This document shows positions 36,489 to 44,637 of a stretch of 64,000 nucleotides of DNA, one piece after another. The stretch is from an uncultured Lactobacillus sp. (GTDB lineage Bacteria > Bacillota > Bacilli > Lactobacillales > Lactobacillaceae), in assembly GCA_946477855.1 (NCBI GenBank), contig CAMKZU010000003.1, forward strand, positions 33,561-97,560. The letters are read 5' to 3'. Both the position numbers and the translations under genes were made by a program. Every line of letters begins with the position of its first letter. Position 1 is the first letter of the stretch. Under the pieces are notes generated by a model. The model did not search any database, was not told the origin of the DNA, and was given only the letters and a program-made list of their open reading frames with translations.

Positions 36489-38942
36489 ATGGCTACAAAA
36501 GAACGAATTCGTGAAATGCCCCTTGAGCAGGTCATGGGTGAGCGATTTGGCAGATATTCCAAATATATTATCCAGGAACGTGCCTTACCGGATATTCGTG
36601 ACGGTTTAAAACCAGTGCAAAGAAGAATCCTTTACGCTATGTTCCAGGATAACAATACCTACGACAAGCCATTTAAAAAGGCGGCGAAAGCTGTAGGAAA
36701 TATCATGGGTAATTTTCACCCCCATGGTGACAGTTCTATTTATGGTGCTCTGGTCCACCTTTCTCAAGATTGGAAAATGCGAGAACCTCTAATTGAAATG
36801 CACGGTAACAATGGTTCAATGGATGGCGATGGCCCCGCTGCAATGCGTTATACCGAATCACGTTTAAGCAAGATTTCCAACATGTTGTTACAAGATATTG
36901 ATAAAGATACAGTCAACATGGTCTTGAACTTTGATGATACTGAGTATGAGCCGACAGTTTTACCTGTTCGGTTTCCTAATTTATTAGTTAATGGCTCTAC
37001 AGGTATTTCGGCTGGTTATGCAACTGAGATTCCACCGCATAATTTAACAGAGGTAATTGATGCTACTATTTATTTGCTAAAAAATCCTGATGCCAGTCTT
37101 GATGATCTAATGCATTTTGTCAAAGGCCCAGATTTTCCTACAGGTGCGATTGTTTTAGGGCAAAAGGGATTACGTGAAGCCTATGAAACCGGTCGAGGAC
37201 GCATCCAGGTCAGAGCCAAAAGTTCAATTCAGGAAATAAGAGGGCACCGCGAAGAAATTGTCATTACTGAGATACCTTTTGCTGTTAATAAAGCTCTGCT
37301 GGTTAAAAAGATGGATGAAATCCGCTTAAACAGGGAGATTGATGGCATAGCAGAAGTGCGTGATGAAACTGACCGTCATGGTTTGTCAATCGTAGTGGAG
37401 TTAAAAAAGGGGGCTGATGCACAAAATATTCTGAATTATTTATTTAAGAATACTGAATTGCAAGTTTCCTATAATTTTAATATGGTTGCCATTGACCACA
37501 TGACACCAATGCAAGTGGGTTTAAAGCATATACTGTCTTCTTACTTAGAACATGAAAAAGACGTAGTAATTAAGAGGACGAAATTTGATTTAAATAAAGC
37601 AGAAGAGCGTCTGGAAATTATACAAGGCTTGATCCATGCCATGGATATTCTTGACAAAGTAATTAAGGTCATCCGAGCTTCTAAAAATAAGGCAGAAGCA
37701 AAGAAAAATCTATCAGACAAGTTTAAGTTTACTGCTAGGCAGGCAGAGGCAATTGTGTCCTTGCAATTATACAGGTTAACTAATACTGACGTTAATGCTT
37801 TAGTTAAAGAGCAAAGCGAGCTGAATGATAAAATAGCACGTTTTAAAGAACTTTTGTCTAATAAAAAGATTTTAGAAAAGGAAATAATTAAGGAATTAAC
37901 GACTGTTAAGAAGGAATTTGGCAATCCTCGGCGCACTGAAATTTCATCTGAAACCGCTAAGATTCAAATTGATGAAAAAGCACTAGTGGCAGATGAACAA
38001 GTACGTGTTTTAATCAGTCGTGATGGTTACTTGAAGAGATCGTCTCTTCGCTCCTGGCAGTCAAGTGATGATGAGGATAATGGTTTGCCGAGTGGGGATG
38101 ATGTTGTTTTTGAAAAGACATTGTCCACACTAACAAATCTATATCTGTTCACTGACCGTGGTAATGTCATTTATAGACCAGTAAATGAGTTAGTCGAAAC
38201 TAAGTGGAAAGAAACAGGCCAGCACTTATCTCAAGAAATTGGCTTAAGCGAGGATGAGAATATCATTAGCGTTTTTGATTTTGACCAATTAAATCAAAAA
38301 CTAAACTTTTTAATGGCAACTAATGATGGTTATATAAAGCAGTTGGAACTAAGTAATCTCCAGCCTACTAGAACTTATCGTTCACGCGCAATTACTGCAA
38401 TGAAAATGAAAAAAACAGATAGTCGGATAGTTCGTGTTGATTTAGTAAAACCTGATAGCAATAATGAAATCATTTTATTTACTCATAAAGCTTATGCAGT
38501 TCGTTATGAGTTAACTGAAATTCCTGCATCAGGTGCCAAATCATTTGGTGTAAAATCTGTGAATTTAAAGGATGATGACTATGTAGTTTCGTATGTAGTA
38601 ATCAATCCTGATTATCTTGACTTAATTCGTATCGGCATAATTACTCAAAGGGGAGCATTCAAGCAGTTTAAAGCTGAGTTAGTCAATAAAGTATCTCGTG
38701 CCAAACGAGGGGTATTAGTTTTAAGAGAACTCAAAACTAAACCTCACCGTATTGCAGCAATTATTTCATATGGTCAAGAACATAACCTGTTGATCACAAC
38801 AACAAGTAAACGTCACATAAAACTTTCAACTAAAGATTATCCGCTCGGTGATAGGTATTCTAATGGCTCTTTTGTCTTGGATACAACAAGTGATGGCCAG
38901 CCAGTTAATATAAAGTTTGGTGAACCTTTAAGTGATAAATAA
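36489..38942 (+). CDS. parC: DNA topoisomerase IV subunit A
   Basis: 817 aa. Breakage-reunion domain with the active Tyr121 (AMRYTE) and a C-terminal beta-pinwheel (about 500-810). The quinolone region reads HPHGDSSIYGALVHLSQ: Ser82 matches Ser80 of S. aureus, but Gly86 stands where Glu84 or Asp is usual. It forms topo IV with ParE, 15 bp upstream. AGAGG precedes the ATG. No terminator is evident after it. Confidence 0.95.
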   Translation: MATKERIREMPLEQVMGERFGRYSKYIIQERALPDIRDGLKPVQRRILYAMFQDNNTYDKPFKKAAKAVGNIMGNFHPHGDSSIYGALVHLSQDWKMREPLIEMHGNNGSMDGDGPAAMRYTESRLSKISNMLLQDIDKDTVNMVLNFDDTEYEPTVLPVRFPNLLVNGSTGISAGYATEIPPHNLTEVIDATIYLLKNPDASLDDLMHFVKGPDFPTGAIVLGQKGLREAYETGRGRIQVRAKSSIQEIRGHREEIVITEIPFAVNKALLVKKMDEIRLNREIDGIAEVRDETDRHGLSIVVELKKGADAQNILNYLFKNTELQVSYNFNMVAIDHMTPMQVGLKHILSSYLEHEKDVVIKRTKFDLNKAEERLEIIQGLIHAMDILDKVIKVIRASKNKAEAKKNLSDKFKFTARQAEAIVSLQLYRLTNTDVNALVKEQSELNDKIARFKELLSNKKILEKEIIKELTTVKKEFGNPRRTEISSETAKIQIDEKALVADEQVRVLISRDGYLKRSSLRSWQSSDDEDNGLPSGDDVVFEKTLSTLTNLYLFTDRGNVIYRPVNELVETKWKETGQHLSQEIGLSEDENIISVFDFDQLNQKLNFLMATNDGYIKQLELSNLQPTRTYRSRAITAMKMKKTDSRIVRVDLVKPDSNNEIILFTHKAYAVRYELTEIPASGAKSFGVKSVNLKDDDYVVSYVVINPDYLDLIRIGIITQRGAFKQFKAELVNKVSRAKRGVLVLRELKTKPHRIAAIISYGQEHNLLITTTSKRHIKLSTKDYPLGDRYSNGSFVLDTTSDGQPVNIKFGEPLSDK

Positions 38943-39005
38943 TTTTTTATTTATTTAATGATATTAATAATTTATGGAAGTGCTTTAACAGCTTTAAATA
39001 ATACT

Positions 39006-39034
39006 TTGACACAAAGGGGTTTTTGATTGATAAT
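39006..39034 (+). promoter_or_regulatory. Promoter of the lysR gene
   Basis: A perfect TTGACA (39006-39011), 17 bp spacer, then GATAAT (39029-39034). It lies 48 bp before the regulator start. Confidence 0.75.
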
Positions 39035-39082
39035 AGCATATAAATAGAGCAATATTATTGTTAAGATAGAAGGAATAATCTT

Positions 39083-40018
39083 ATGCCTAAAACAGATACA
39101 ATACTCTCAACCAAATCCCTACATTATTTTTTGCAATTAATTGATACCATGAACTACACCCAAGCTGCCCAGATACTTGGCATTACTCAACCGGCTTTAA
39201 CTCAGCAAATAAAGAAAATTGAACATGCAATTGGAACTCCGCTGTTTGGCCAGATGGGTAAAAAACTTTACTTAACAGAAGCAGGGAAACAGTTGCAGAC
39301 GGGGGCAATTAAGTTGCTCGGAACTATTAACTCTGTTGTTAGTGATATACAGGAGTTTACGCAAGCTGATAAAGGCAATATTGCAATTGGCGTTTTAGAA
39401 AGTATTAATTATGATCTTCTTAGGAAATTTTTGGTTGAGTTCAATAAAAATTATCCCAATATAACTATCAACATATCTTATTTTAATCGTAAGGATCTTT
39501 GGTATAATCTTGATAATAATTTGATTGATTTAGCAATGCTTTATCTCCCTGAAACCACTAAAAAGAGCCAGTCAAATTTACAAAACCAGTATGAATTAAT
39601 GAAAGTTACTCAAGACAGGTTAACCATCTTAACTCATGATAAAAATCTTGAAGCAGGGAATTCATATCCAGTTTCTAAGTTTTTAGGAAAAAGATGGGTT
39701 CTTTATCCTGATAGTTTTTATTTAACTCAGATACTTAAAGGCAAACTTGGCAATAAAATGAATGCGAGAAATGGTTTGAATGTACCACTAACTTTCACTT
39801 CCACCAAAGAGATGGTTGATACAGCACAAGACACAGGGTATGACACAATTGTGAGTAACTCATACTATAGCCTAAATCAAAGTCAAATTAATTTAGTACC
39901 CGTATTTTTAAAAGGTATCAAAAAATTTACCATTTCGCTTATCTATCGCAAAGGGAAAAAAGAGGTGCCACGCATACAGAACTTTTTGAAAGAATTTAAG
40001 AAATTCTTAGAAGCTTGA
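39083..40018 (+). CDS. LysR family transcriptional regulator
   Basis: 311 aa. N-terminal winged helix-turn-helix (about 9-68: LHYFLQLIDTMNYTQAAQIL then GITQPALTQQIKKIEHAIGTPLF) and a C-terminal LysR substrate-binding domain (about 95-305). The effector and targets are unknown. AAGGAAT precedes the ATG and a strong promoter drives it. The neighbours are parC and ppaC on the same strand, neither an obvious target, so it probably controls genes elsewhere. Confidence 0.9.
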   Translation: MPKTDTILSTKSLHYFLQLIDTMNYTQAAQILGITQPALTQQIKKIEHAIGTPLFGQMGKKLYLTEAGKQLQTGAIKLLGTINSVVSDIQEFTQADKGNIAIGVLESINYDLLRKFLVEFNKNYPNITINISYFNRKDLWYNLDNNLIDLAMLYLPETTKKSQSNLQNQYELMKVTQDRLTILTHDKNLEAGNSYPVSKFLGKRWVLYPDSFYLTQILKGKLGNKMNARNGLNVPLTFTSTKEMVDTAQDTGYDTIVSNSYYSLNQSQINLVPVFLKGIKKFTISLIYRKGKKEVPRIQNFLKEFKKFLEA

Positions 40019-40146
40019 CGTTATCAAATAATCTCGTAAAAATTTTTCTATCAAACGAAAAATTTATGATTTTATTCTGTCAAGAATAGCCTTTATTAGG
40101 TAAACTATAATTAAGTAAAAATTTAAAAAGAAAAAGAGGAAATCTA

Positions 40147-41076
40147 ATGGAAAAAGAATTGGTCTTCGGTCATCAAAATCCTGACACAGATGCAATTGGT
40201 ACAGCAATAGCTTATTCATATTTGCAGAATAAGCTTGGTTACAACACAGAGGCGGTTGCTTTAGGCGAACCTAATGATGAAACAGCTTTTGCTTTAAAAA
40301 AGTTTGGTTTTAAAGCACCAAGAGTAATCAAAACAGCAGCAAATGAAGTTAAAGAAGTAATGCTTGTTGATCATAATGAACCACAACAAAGTGTATCAGA
40401 CATTGATCAAGTTACTGTAACTCATGTTGTTGATCACCACAGAATTATGAATTTCGACACAAGTATGCCTTTATTTTATCTTGCTGAACCTGTAGGCTGT
40501 ACTAGTACCATTATGTTTGGTCTTTATAAGCATTTTAAAGTTGAAATTCCTAAGAATATCGCTGGTATCATGCTTTCTGCCATCATTTCTGACACATTAT
40601 TGCTAAAATCTCCTACAACTACCGATAGGGATAAAAAAGCGGTTAAAGAACTTGCAAAAATTGCTGGTGTAGATTACGAAAAATATGGCTTGGAAGAATT
40701 AAAAGCAGGGACTAACATAGCAAGTAAATCGGAAGAAGAACTAATTGATTTAGATGCAAAATCATTTGAATTAAATGGTAAAAATGTCCGTGTAGCCCAA
40801 ATTAATGTAGTTGACTTGCCAGAAGCACTGGAACGCAAAGAAGCCTTCTTGAAGACAATGAAAGATTCAGCCAATTCTGAAGGATATGATTTGTTTATGT
40901 TACTTATAACTAATGTACTCGATTCAGACTCAACCGCATTAGTTATAGGTTCAAATGAAGCTGTAGCATCATTTGAAAAAGCATTTGGTGAAGTTAAAGA
41001 TTCAGAAATCAGCTTACCTGGGGTTGTTTCAAGGAAAAAGCAAGTTGTTCCACCATTAACTGAGGCATTTAAGTAA
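40147..41076 (+). CDS. ppaC: Manganese-dependent inorganic pyrophosphatase
   Basis: 309 aa, usual for family II pyrophosphatases of the DHH superfamily. Metal ligands are visible: [13 protein letters not shown] (residues 8-20), VDHNEPQQS near 76, and the DHH motif VVDHHRIMN near 99. A C-terminal substrate domain ends with [10 protein letters not shown], which carries the pyrophosphate-binding Arg/Lys residues. It hydrolyses pyrophosphate, pulling biosynthesis forward. AGAGGAAA precedes the ATG; TATAAT at 40106-40111 is a probable -10. Confidence 0.96.
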   Translation: MEKELVFGHQNPDTDAIGTAIAYSYLQNKLGYNTEAVALGEPNDETAFALKKFGFKAPRVIKTAANEVKEVMLVDHNEPQQSVSDIDQVTVTHVVDHHRIMNFDTSMPLFYLAEPVGCTSTIMFGLYKHFKVEIPKNIAGIMLSAIISDTLLLKSPTTTDRDKKAVKELAKIAGVDYEKYGLEELKAGTNIASKSEEELIDLDAKSFELNGKNVRVAQINVVDLPEALERKEAFLKTMKDSANSEGYDLFMLLITNVLDSDSTALVIGSNEAVASFEKAFGEVKDSEISLPGVVSRKKQVVPPLTEAFK

Positions 41077-41079
41077 TTT

Positions 41080-41121
41080 AAAAAGCACGAAATAGATTTT
41101 TAACTATTTCGTGCTTTTTTT
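41080..41121. terminator. Bidirectional intrinsic terminator
   Basis: AAAAAGCACGAAATAG pairs perfectly with CTATTTCGTGCTTTTT around a short loop. It serves ppaC (+) and the converging xre gene (-). Confidence 0.93.
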
Positions 41122-41479
41122 AATCTTTGTTAATTTCCTTAGCCAAAATAATGAATGATTTACATACTCTCTCAGCCTTATCAGGTGACATTTTTCTAAG
41201 TTCATTAAGAACCTTCTTAATAAATACAGGAGTATTATCTTGGTGATTTTCCACCTTAACTTCCTTAAAGCGGTAAGCATTCATGATAATATCTGGCGTA
41301 GTTGTATTTAAAGCTCTGGCAATTGAGTCAAGCTTTTGAATACTAATATTTTGATTTTTTGTACGTTCCAAGCGAGAAATAAAGTTAACCGATAAATCAC
41401 TTAATTCAGCGAGATCTTCCTGGGTCAACTTTTGTTCACGCCGCCTGCGACATATTTCTTTTCCTAAATTTATACTCAT
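41120..41479 (-). CDS. XRE family transcriptional regulator
   Basis: 119 aa. N-terminal helix-turn-helix of the Cro/C1 type (about 5-62: RRRREQKLTQEDLAELSDLS then VNFISRLERTKN) and a C-terminal part of about 50 residues without a recognised domain. The start ATG at 41479 follows AAAGGG. A 9-bp-arm inverted repeat directly upstream (41517-41543) is a plausible autoregulatory operator. It borders the gene-free terminus region. Targets are unknown. Confidence 0.85.
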   Translation of the reverse strand: MSINLGKEICRRRREQKLTQEDLAELSDLSVNFISRLERTKNQNISIQKLDSIARALNTTTPDIIMNAYRFKEVKVENHQDNTPVFIKKVLNELRKMSPDKAERVCKSFIILAKEINKD

Positions 41480-41516
41480 GGAATAAATTCAACCCTTTCA
41501 AAAAAATAATTCCATA

Positions 41517-41543
41517 TTCTATAATAACAGATTAATTATAGAA
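41517..41543. promoter_or_regulatory. Inverted repeat upstream of xre, possible operator
   Basis: TTCTATAAT and ATTATAGAA are perfect 9-bp arms separated by 9 nt. The minus-strand copy contains TATAAT, a possible -10 for xre. Confidence 0.5.
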
Positions 41544-41759
41544 ATAAACAGTAAAATAAAAATAATAATGAATAAAACACTTGCTTTTGGCAAAATTATA
41601 CTCAAACTAAATGTTTTAAACTATACCCCACATAGTATTGTAAGCTATTTTTTGGAAAAATAAAATAAAAAAGCTCCAAATAATTAAACTTAAAGTGAAA
41701 AAGGAAAGAGTGGCAAATATTATATCAAAGCGTGCATTCGCTTGCTAGAGGGGCAGGGA

Positions 41760-41830
41760 GAAAAGCGCTTAAGTAAAAAAATTAAAATCTAATTGTTTTA
41801 TATATTTATTTATTATAGAAAGCGCTTTTA
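41760..41830. promoter_or_regulatory. Pair of cre-like AAGCGCTT palindromes
   Basis: GAAAAGCGCTTAAG (41760-41773) and AGAAAGCGCTTTTA (41817-41830) share AAGCGCTT at 57 bp spacing. The second differs from TGAAAGCGCTTTCA at two positions. No gene lies close downstream. Confidence 0.35.
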
Positions 41831-42125
41831 TTTATATTTTTACACTTATAAAGTATTAATTTTAAATAAATCAATTAATCTGGGTAAAAAAAGAGCTGGG
41901 TGATCATATTAATTTTAAAAAATTATAAGTAATAAGTATCATTTTGTATAATGTAAAATAAAATTATAGGTTTTGGAATAATGTCGACTTTTATTTGTCA
42001 TAATAAACTTTTGAAGTAAATTCAAATGAAATAATTATACTTTTGAGTTACAGATCTAGCTATATAAACGGAGCAGATAAACTAAGAATTAGTGATAAAA
42101 GGTGGTTGGAACTGAGATGGATACA

Positions 42126-42153
42126 ACTTCGTATAATATATATTATGTAAAGT
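42126..42153 (+). other. dif: Chromosome dimer resolution site dif (XerC/XerD type)
   Basis: 28 bp made of left arm ACTTCGTATAA, centre TATATA and right arm TTATGTAAAGT. Against the Bacillus subtilis dif as I recall it (arms ACTTCCTAGAA and TTATGTAAACT, same centre) only three bases differ. It lies in gene-free DNA at the point where gene orientation flips, as expected for the terminus. XerC and XerD, its expected users, are encoded at 29833 and 9485. Confidence 0.88.
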
Positions 42154-42480
42154 AAAATAAAATTTGAAGATAGTCCATCAGAATGAGTTAGGATTCATTT
42201 AGACCAAAAAGTTTTAGTTTTAGTTTGTCAAAGGTCAATTGAGAACTCGTTAAAAACTAAATGAGTGCATAATTGATCATTTAGCTGCCTGTGAGTCTCC
42301 CAATAATTATTATTAAATCTAATTTTGGTTAGTTTTTTTATTAGTAAGTAGTTTGAAGTCAATCAATGTTAGTACTTTTAAAAGTAGTATCATTATTAGA
42401 TTTTATCATAAAGCAGATATAAAAAATTTTGAGTAATATTGTTTAAAATTGGGAATTTAAAGTTTGCTTGAATAATTGGT

Positions 42481-42583
42481 TAAAATTTTAGTTTGGTCAA
42501 CAATTGCAGCATTTTTTTAGTTGCTTTCATTAAAACTATAATTTTAATGAAAGATATAAATAACAATTGACCTCAAAATTTTA
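42481..42583. repeat. Nested inverted repeat holding a dif_SL-like palindrome
   Basis: Core: CTTTCATTAAAA (42524-42535), centre CTATAA, and TTTTAATGAAAG (42542-42553), perfect 12-bp arms. Around it lie further inverted pairs: GGTCAACAATTG (42495-42506) with CAATTGACC (42564-42572), and TAAAATTTT (42481-42489) with AAAATTTTA (42575-42583). The inner AAAACTATAATTTT and outer TTTC/GAAA resemble the XerS target dif_SL of streptococci and lactococci. The xerS gene starts 286 bp downstream. Confidence 0.6.
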
Positions 42584-42678
42584 CATTCATTGATATTTAT
42601 TTTTAGCTAAATTAAATATGATCTATTTGCTAAGTTATTCTTAAAGAAGAAATTTCTACTAAAAACAATTTCAAAACT

Positions 42679-42715
42679 TAATTCTAGGTATGCCAATTTG
42701 GCATTTTTAGAATTA
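42679..42715. repeat. Two-tier hairpin upstream of xerS
   Basis: TAATTCTA (42679-42686) pairs with TAGAATTA (42708-42715), and inside it ATGCCAA (42690-42696) pairs with TTGGCAT (42698-42704), with a 3-nt internal loop on each side. No T run follows, so it is not a typical terminator. It may be an operator for xerS. Confidence 0.55.
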
Positions 42716-42839
42716 GATCTAGTTTATACCTTTCTCTCCTCTAGTTCATAATAAGTATATGCGGCTCAAACATACATTCTAGTTTTGTTTTATAATAAAA
42801 TATGTATCTTATTAAATTAAGCTAGGAGAAATTTTTTAC

Positions 42840-43928
42840 GTGGAAACAAAGAAATATTTAGATCTAATTGACGAAGAATTAAATAAAATGCCAGATTTTG
42901 TAAAAGAATATAATTTTGGCACTAGTCACTCTTTAGCTACGTCCTATCAGTATCTGACAGAAATCAGAAGATTTTTTGATTGGTTGCGTCATGAAGGTAT
43001 TTCAAAAGCTGAAAATAACCAAAATATTGAAACACAAACTTTAGCTCACCTGCAACGTAATGACATCATGCTTTACATTAATTATTTAGGTCATACCAAG
43101 AATAAACAAGGCAATCTGAATTCGCCTACTACAATAAATCGGTCTATTAATGCCCTGAGGTCTCTATTTAAGTTTTTAACCATTACTGCCGATAATATTA
43201 ATGGCAAACCGTACTTTGAACGCAATGTCATGCTCAAAATTGATTCACTTAATAATACCAAAACTTTAAACTATCGGGCCCATGTTCTTGAATCACACAT
43301 GTACACAGGAAAATTAAAATACCAGTTTTTAGATTTTATTGCAAATAATTATGAATTTAAATGCAATAAACATGCCTTACCAGGATTTAAAGCAAATAAA
43401 GAACGCGATATGGCAATTATTGCTTTAATTTTGGGAACTGGAATCAGAGTTTCTGAATGTGCAGGAATAGATCTGCCTGACATCAATTTTAAAAAGGCTA
43501 CGTTAGATGTAACCCGCAAAGGTGGCCAACGAGACAGCGTGCCAATTGCTGAATGGACATTGGGTTACATCAAGGACTATAAAAAGATAAGAAAACAACG
43601 GTATTTGGCGGTCAAAAACGATTCAGCTTTTTTCCTGACTCGCTGGCATAATAAAACACGTCGAATCACCACGAGTGCTATCGAAAAAATGGTCAATAAA
43701 TATTCAGCTGCTTTTGGCCACCCGCTCACTCCTCATAAATTGCGCCATACAGTAGCTTCTGAACTATATGGTGTAACCAAAGACCAAGTGCTGGTAGCTC
43801 AGCAACTGGGCCAAAAAGGAACTTCAGCAACCGATTTATATACCCATGTTGATCAAAAAAAGCAACGTGCTGCATTAAATGAGATTTCAGAGGCCGATAA
43901 CAGGAATAGTGATCACAAACGGACTTGA
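42840..43928 (+). CDS. xerS: Tyrosine recombinase XerS
   Basis: 362 aa from the GTG at 42840, 11 bp after AGGAG. It is longer than XerC/XerD and matches XerS in length and N-terminal pattern (MPDFVKEYNF then YLTEIRRFFDWL). Catalytic residues: Arg203 (GTGIRVSEC), Lys227 (TRKGG), His299 and Arg302 (TPHKLRHTVAS) and Tyr334 (DLYTHV). The position of the last His/Trp is Gln325 (QLGQKG), which is unusual. In Streptococcus and Lactococcus XerS alone resolves dimers at dif_SL beside its gene. Here a similar palindrome and a classical dif both lie upstream. A phage integrase is less likely: no phage genes surround it. Confidence 0.85.
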   Translation: METKKYLDLIDEELNKMPDFVKEYNFGTSHSLATSYQYLTEIRRFFDWLRHEGISKAENNQNIETQTLAHLQRNDIMLYINYLGHTKNKQGNLNSPTTINRSINALRSLFKFLTITADNINGKPYFERNVMLKIDSLNNTKTLNYRAHVLESHMYTGKLKYQFLDFIANNYEFKCNKHALPGFKANKERDMAIIALILGTGIRVSECAGIDLPDINFKKATLDVTRKGGQRDSVPIAEWTLGYIKDYKKIRKQRYLAVKNDSAFFLTRWHNKTRRITTSAIEKMVNKYSAAFGHPLTPHKLRHTVASELYGVTKDQVLVAQQLGQKGTSATDLYTHVDQKKQRAALNEISEADNRNSDHKRT

Positions 43929-43941
43929 CGCAAAGCCTTTT

Positions 43942-44580
43942 TTATTCAAATTTTGTTTGCCAATTAGGATTTTGATTCGCTTCAAAACACATTTTTATTT
44001 CTGCTAAAGAATTTCGTGGCAATGACAATGGTGGTAAATTATCAAATTCGAAAAATGAACACTTGTCAGTCTCGGTATTTTGGGAAAACTTGCCACCTAA
44101 ATCTTTACATAAAAAAATGACATTACAAACATTAATTGCTCTTTCAATGCGCTCTTTATCATAAATATTAGTTGAATGGTTGGTAACAGCAATAATTTGA
44201 TCAACTTCAATTTTATGTCCAGATTCTTCTGCGGCTTCTTTCATACAATTTTCTTTAACGGTTATATTAGGTTCACACCAACCCCCAGGCATTGACCATA
44301 AATTATCTGTAGACTCTTTAACCAGTAAGATCTTTTCTTTATTAAAAATTGCTGCCCTAGTAGAAACTTTAGGCGTCTGATACCCATCATCATTACTAAA
44401 CAAACCTTTAACAATATTTATTGGCTGACCGGTTTTTGCTGCCATCATTTCAGTAGCGATCTTTCTTACCTGTTCATATCGTTCCCTATCAAAGCGATCG
44501 TGACCATATTCTATGCCGTTTTGAGCAATACTCTGTAATTCTACAGCCCATTTTGTTATTTGATCCATTTCCTTTTTCAT
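43942..44580 (-). CDS. NUDIX hydrolase with N-terminal NUDIX_N-type domain
   Basis: 212 aa from the ATG at 44580, 6 bp after GAGGAT; a GTG 12 bp upstream is not preceded by a site. An N-terminal helical region (about 1-60) precedes the NUDIX fold. The NUDIX box is the variant GWCEPNITVKENCMKEAAEE then SG (near residue 98): the catalytic KE..EE part is kept, while the first Glu is Ile. The substrate may be a nucleotide diphosphate such as ADP-ribose, as for related Firmicutes proteins, but this is inference. It is followed head-on by xerS, 13 bp apart. Confidence 0.82.
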   Translation of the reverse strand: MKKEMDQITKWAVELQSIAQNGIEYGHDRFDRERYEQVRKIATEMMAAKTGQPINIVKGLFSNDDGYQTPKVSTRAAIFNKEKILLVKESTDNLWSMPGGWCEPNITVKENCMKEAAEESGHKIEVDQIIAVTNHSTNIYDKERIERAINVCNVIFLCKDLGGKFSQNTETDKCSFFEFDNLPPLSLPRNSLAEIKMCFEANQNPNWQTKFE

Positions 44581-44603
44581 ACGTATCCTCACATTCTGAA
44601 ACC

Positions 44604-44637
44604 AAAAAAAGCAGCCCTACGAAAGGTTGCTTTTATT
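44604..44637 (-). terminator. Minus-strand terminator after the second degV
   Basis: On the minus strand AAAAGCAACC and GGGCTGCTTTTTTT form an imperfect stem with a T run, overlapping the end of the degV paralogue. Confidence 0.6.

Larger units (their letters stand above)
41480..42839. other. Gene-free AT-rich terminus region
   Basis: No open reading frame with a ribosome binding site and a recognisable product is visible on either strand. The stretch is very AT-rich apart from a GC-richer patch at about 41700-41770. It holds a putative xre operator, two AAGCGCTT palindromes, the dif site, a second recombination-site-like palindrome, a nested hairpin and the xerS promoter region, each listed separately. 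Confidence 0.8.

Noticed and set aside
41930..41965. A dif-like half sequence (TTGTATAATGTAAA)
   Set aside because: Only one side matches and the centre is missing. Such strings are expected by chance in DNA this AT-rich.
42121..42153. Resemblance to loxP (ACTTCGTATA half-site)
   Set aside because: The similarity is limited to the left arm. The full 28 bp fits the Firmicutes dif consensus far better, and the terminus context explains it.
41480..42839. Possible tiny ORFs of 10-20 codons, including one spanning dif after GGTGG
   Set aside because: All are very short, lack a good SD at proper spacing, and show no recognisable sequence.
42840..43928. Phage or ICE integrase with attachment site
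   Set aside because: No phage, conjugation or excisionase genes flank it, and its length and N-terminus match XerS.
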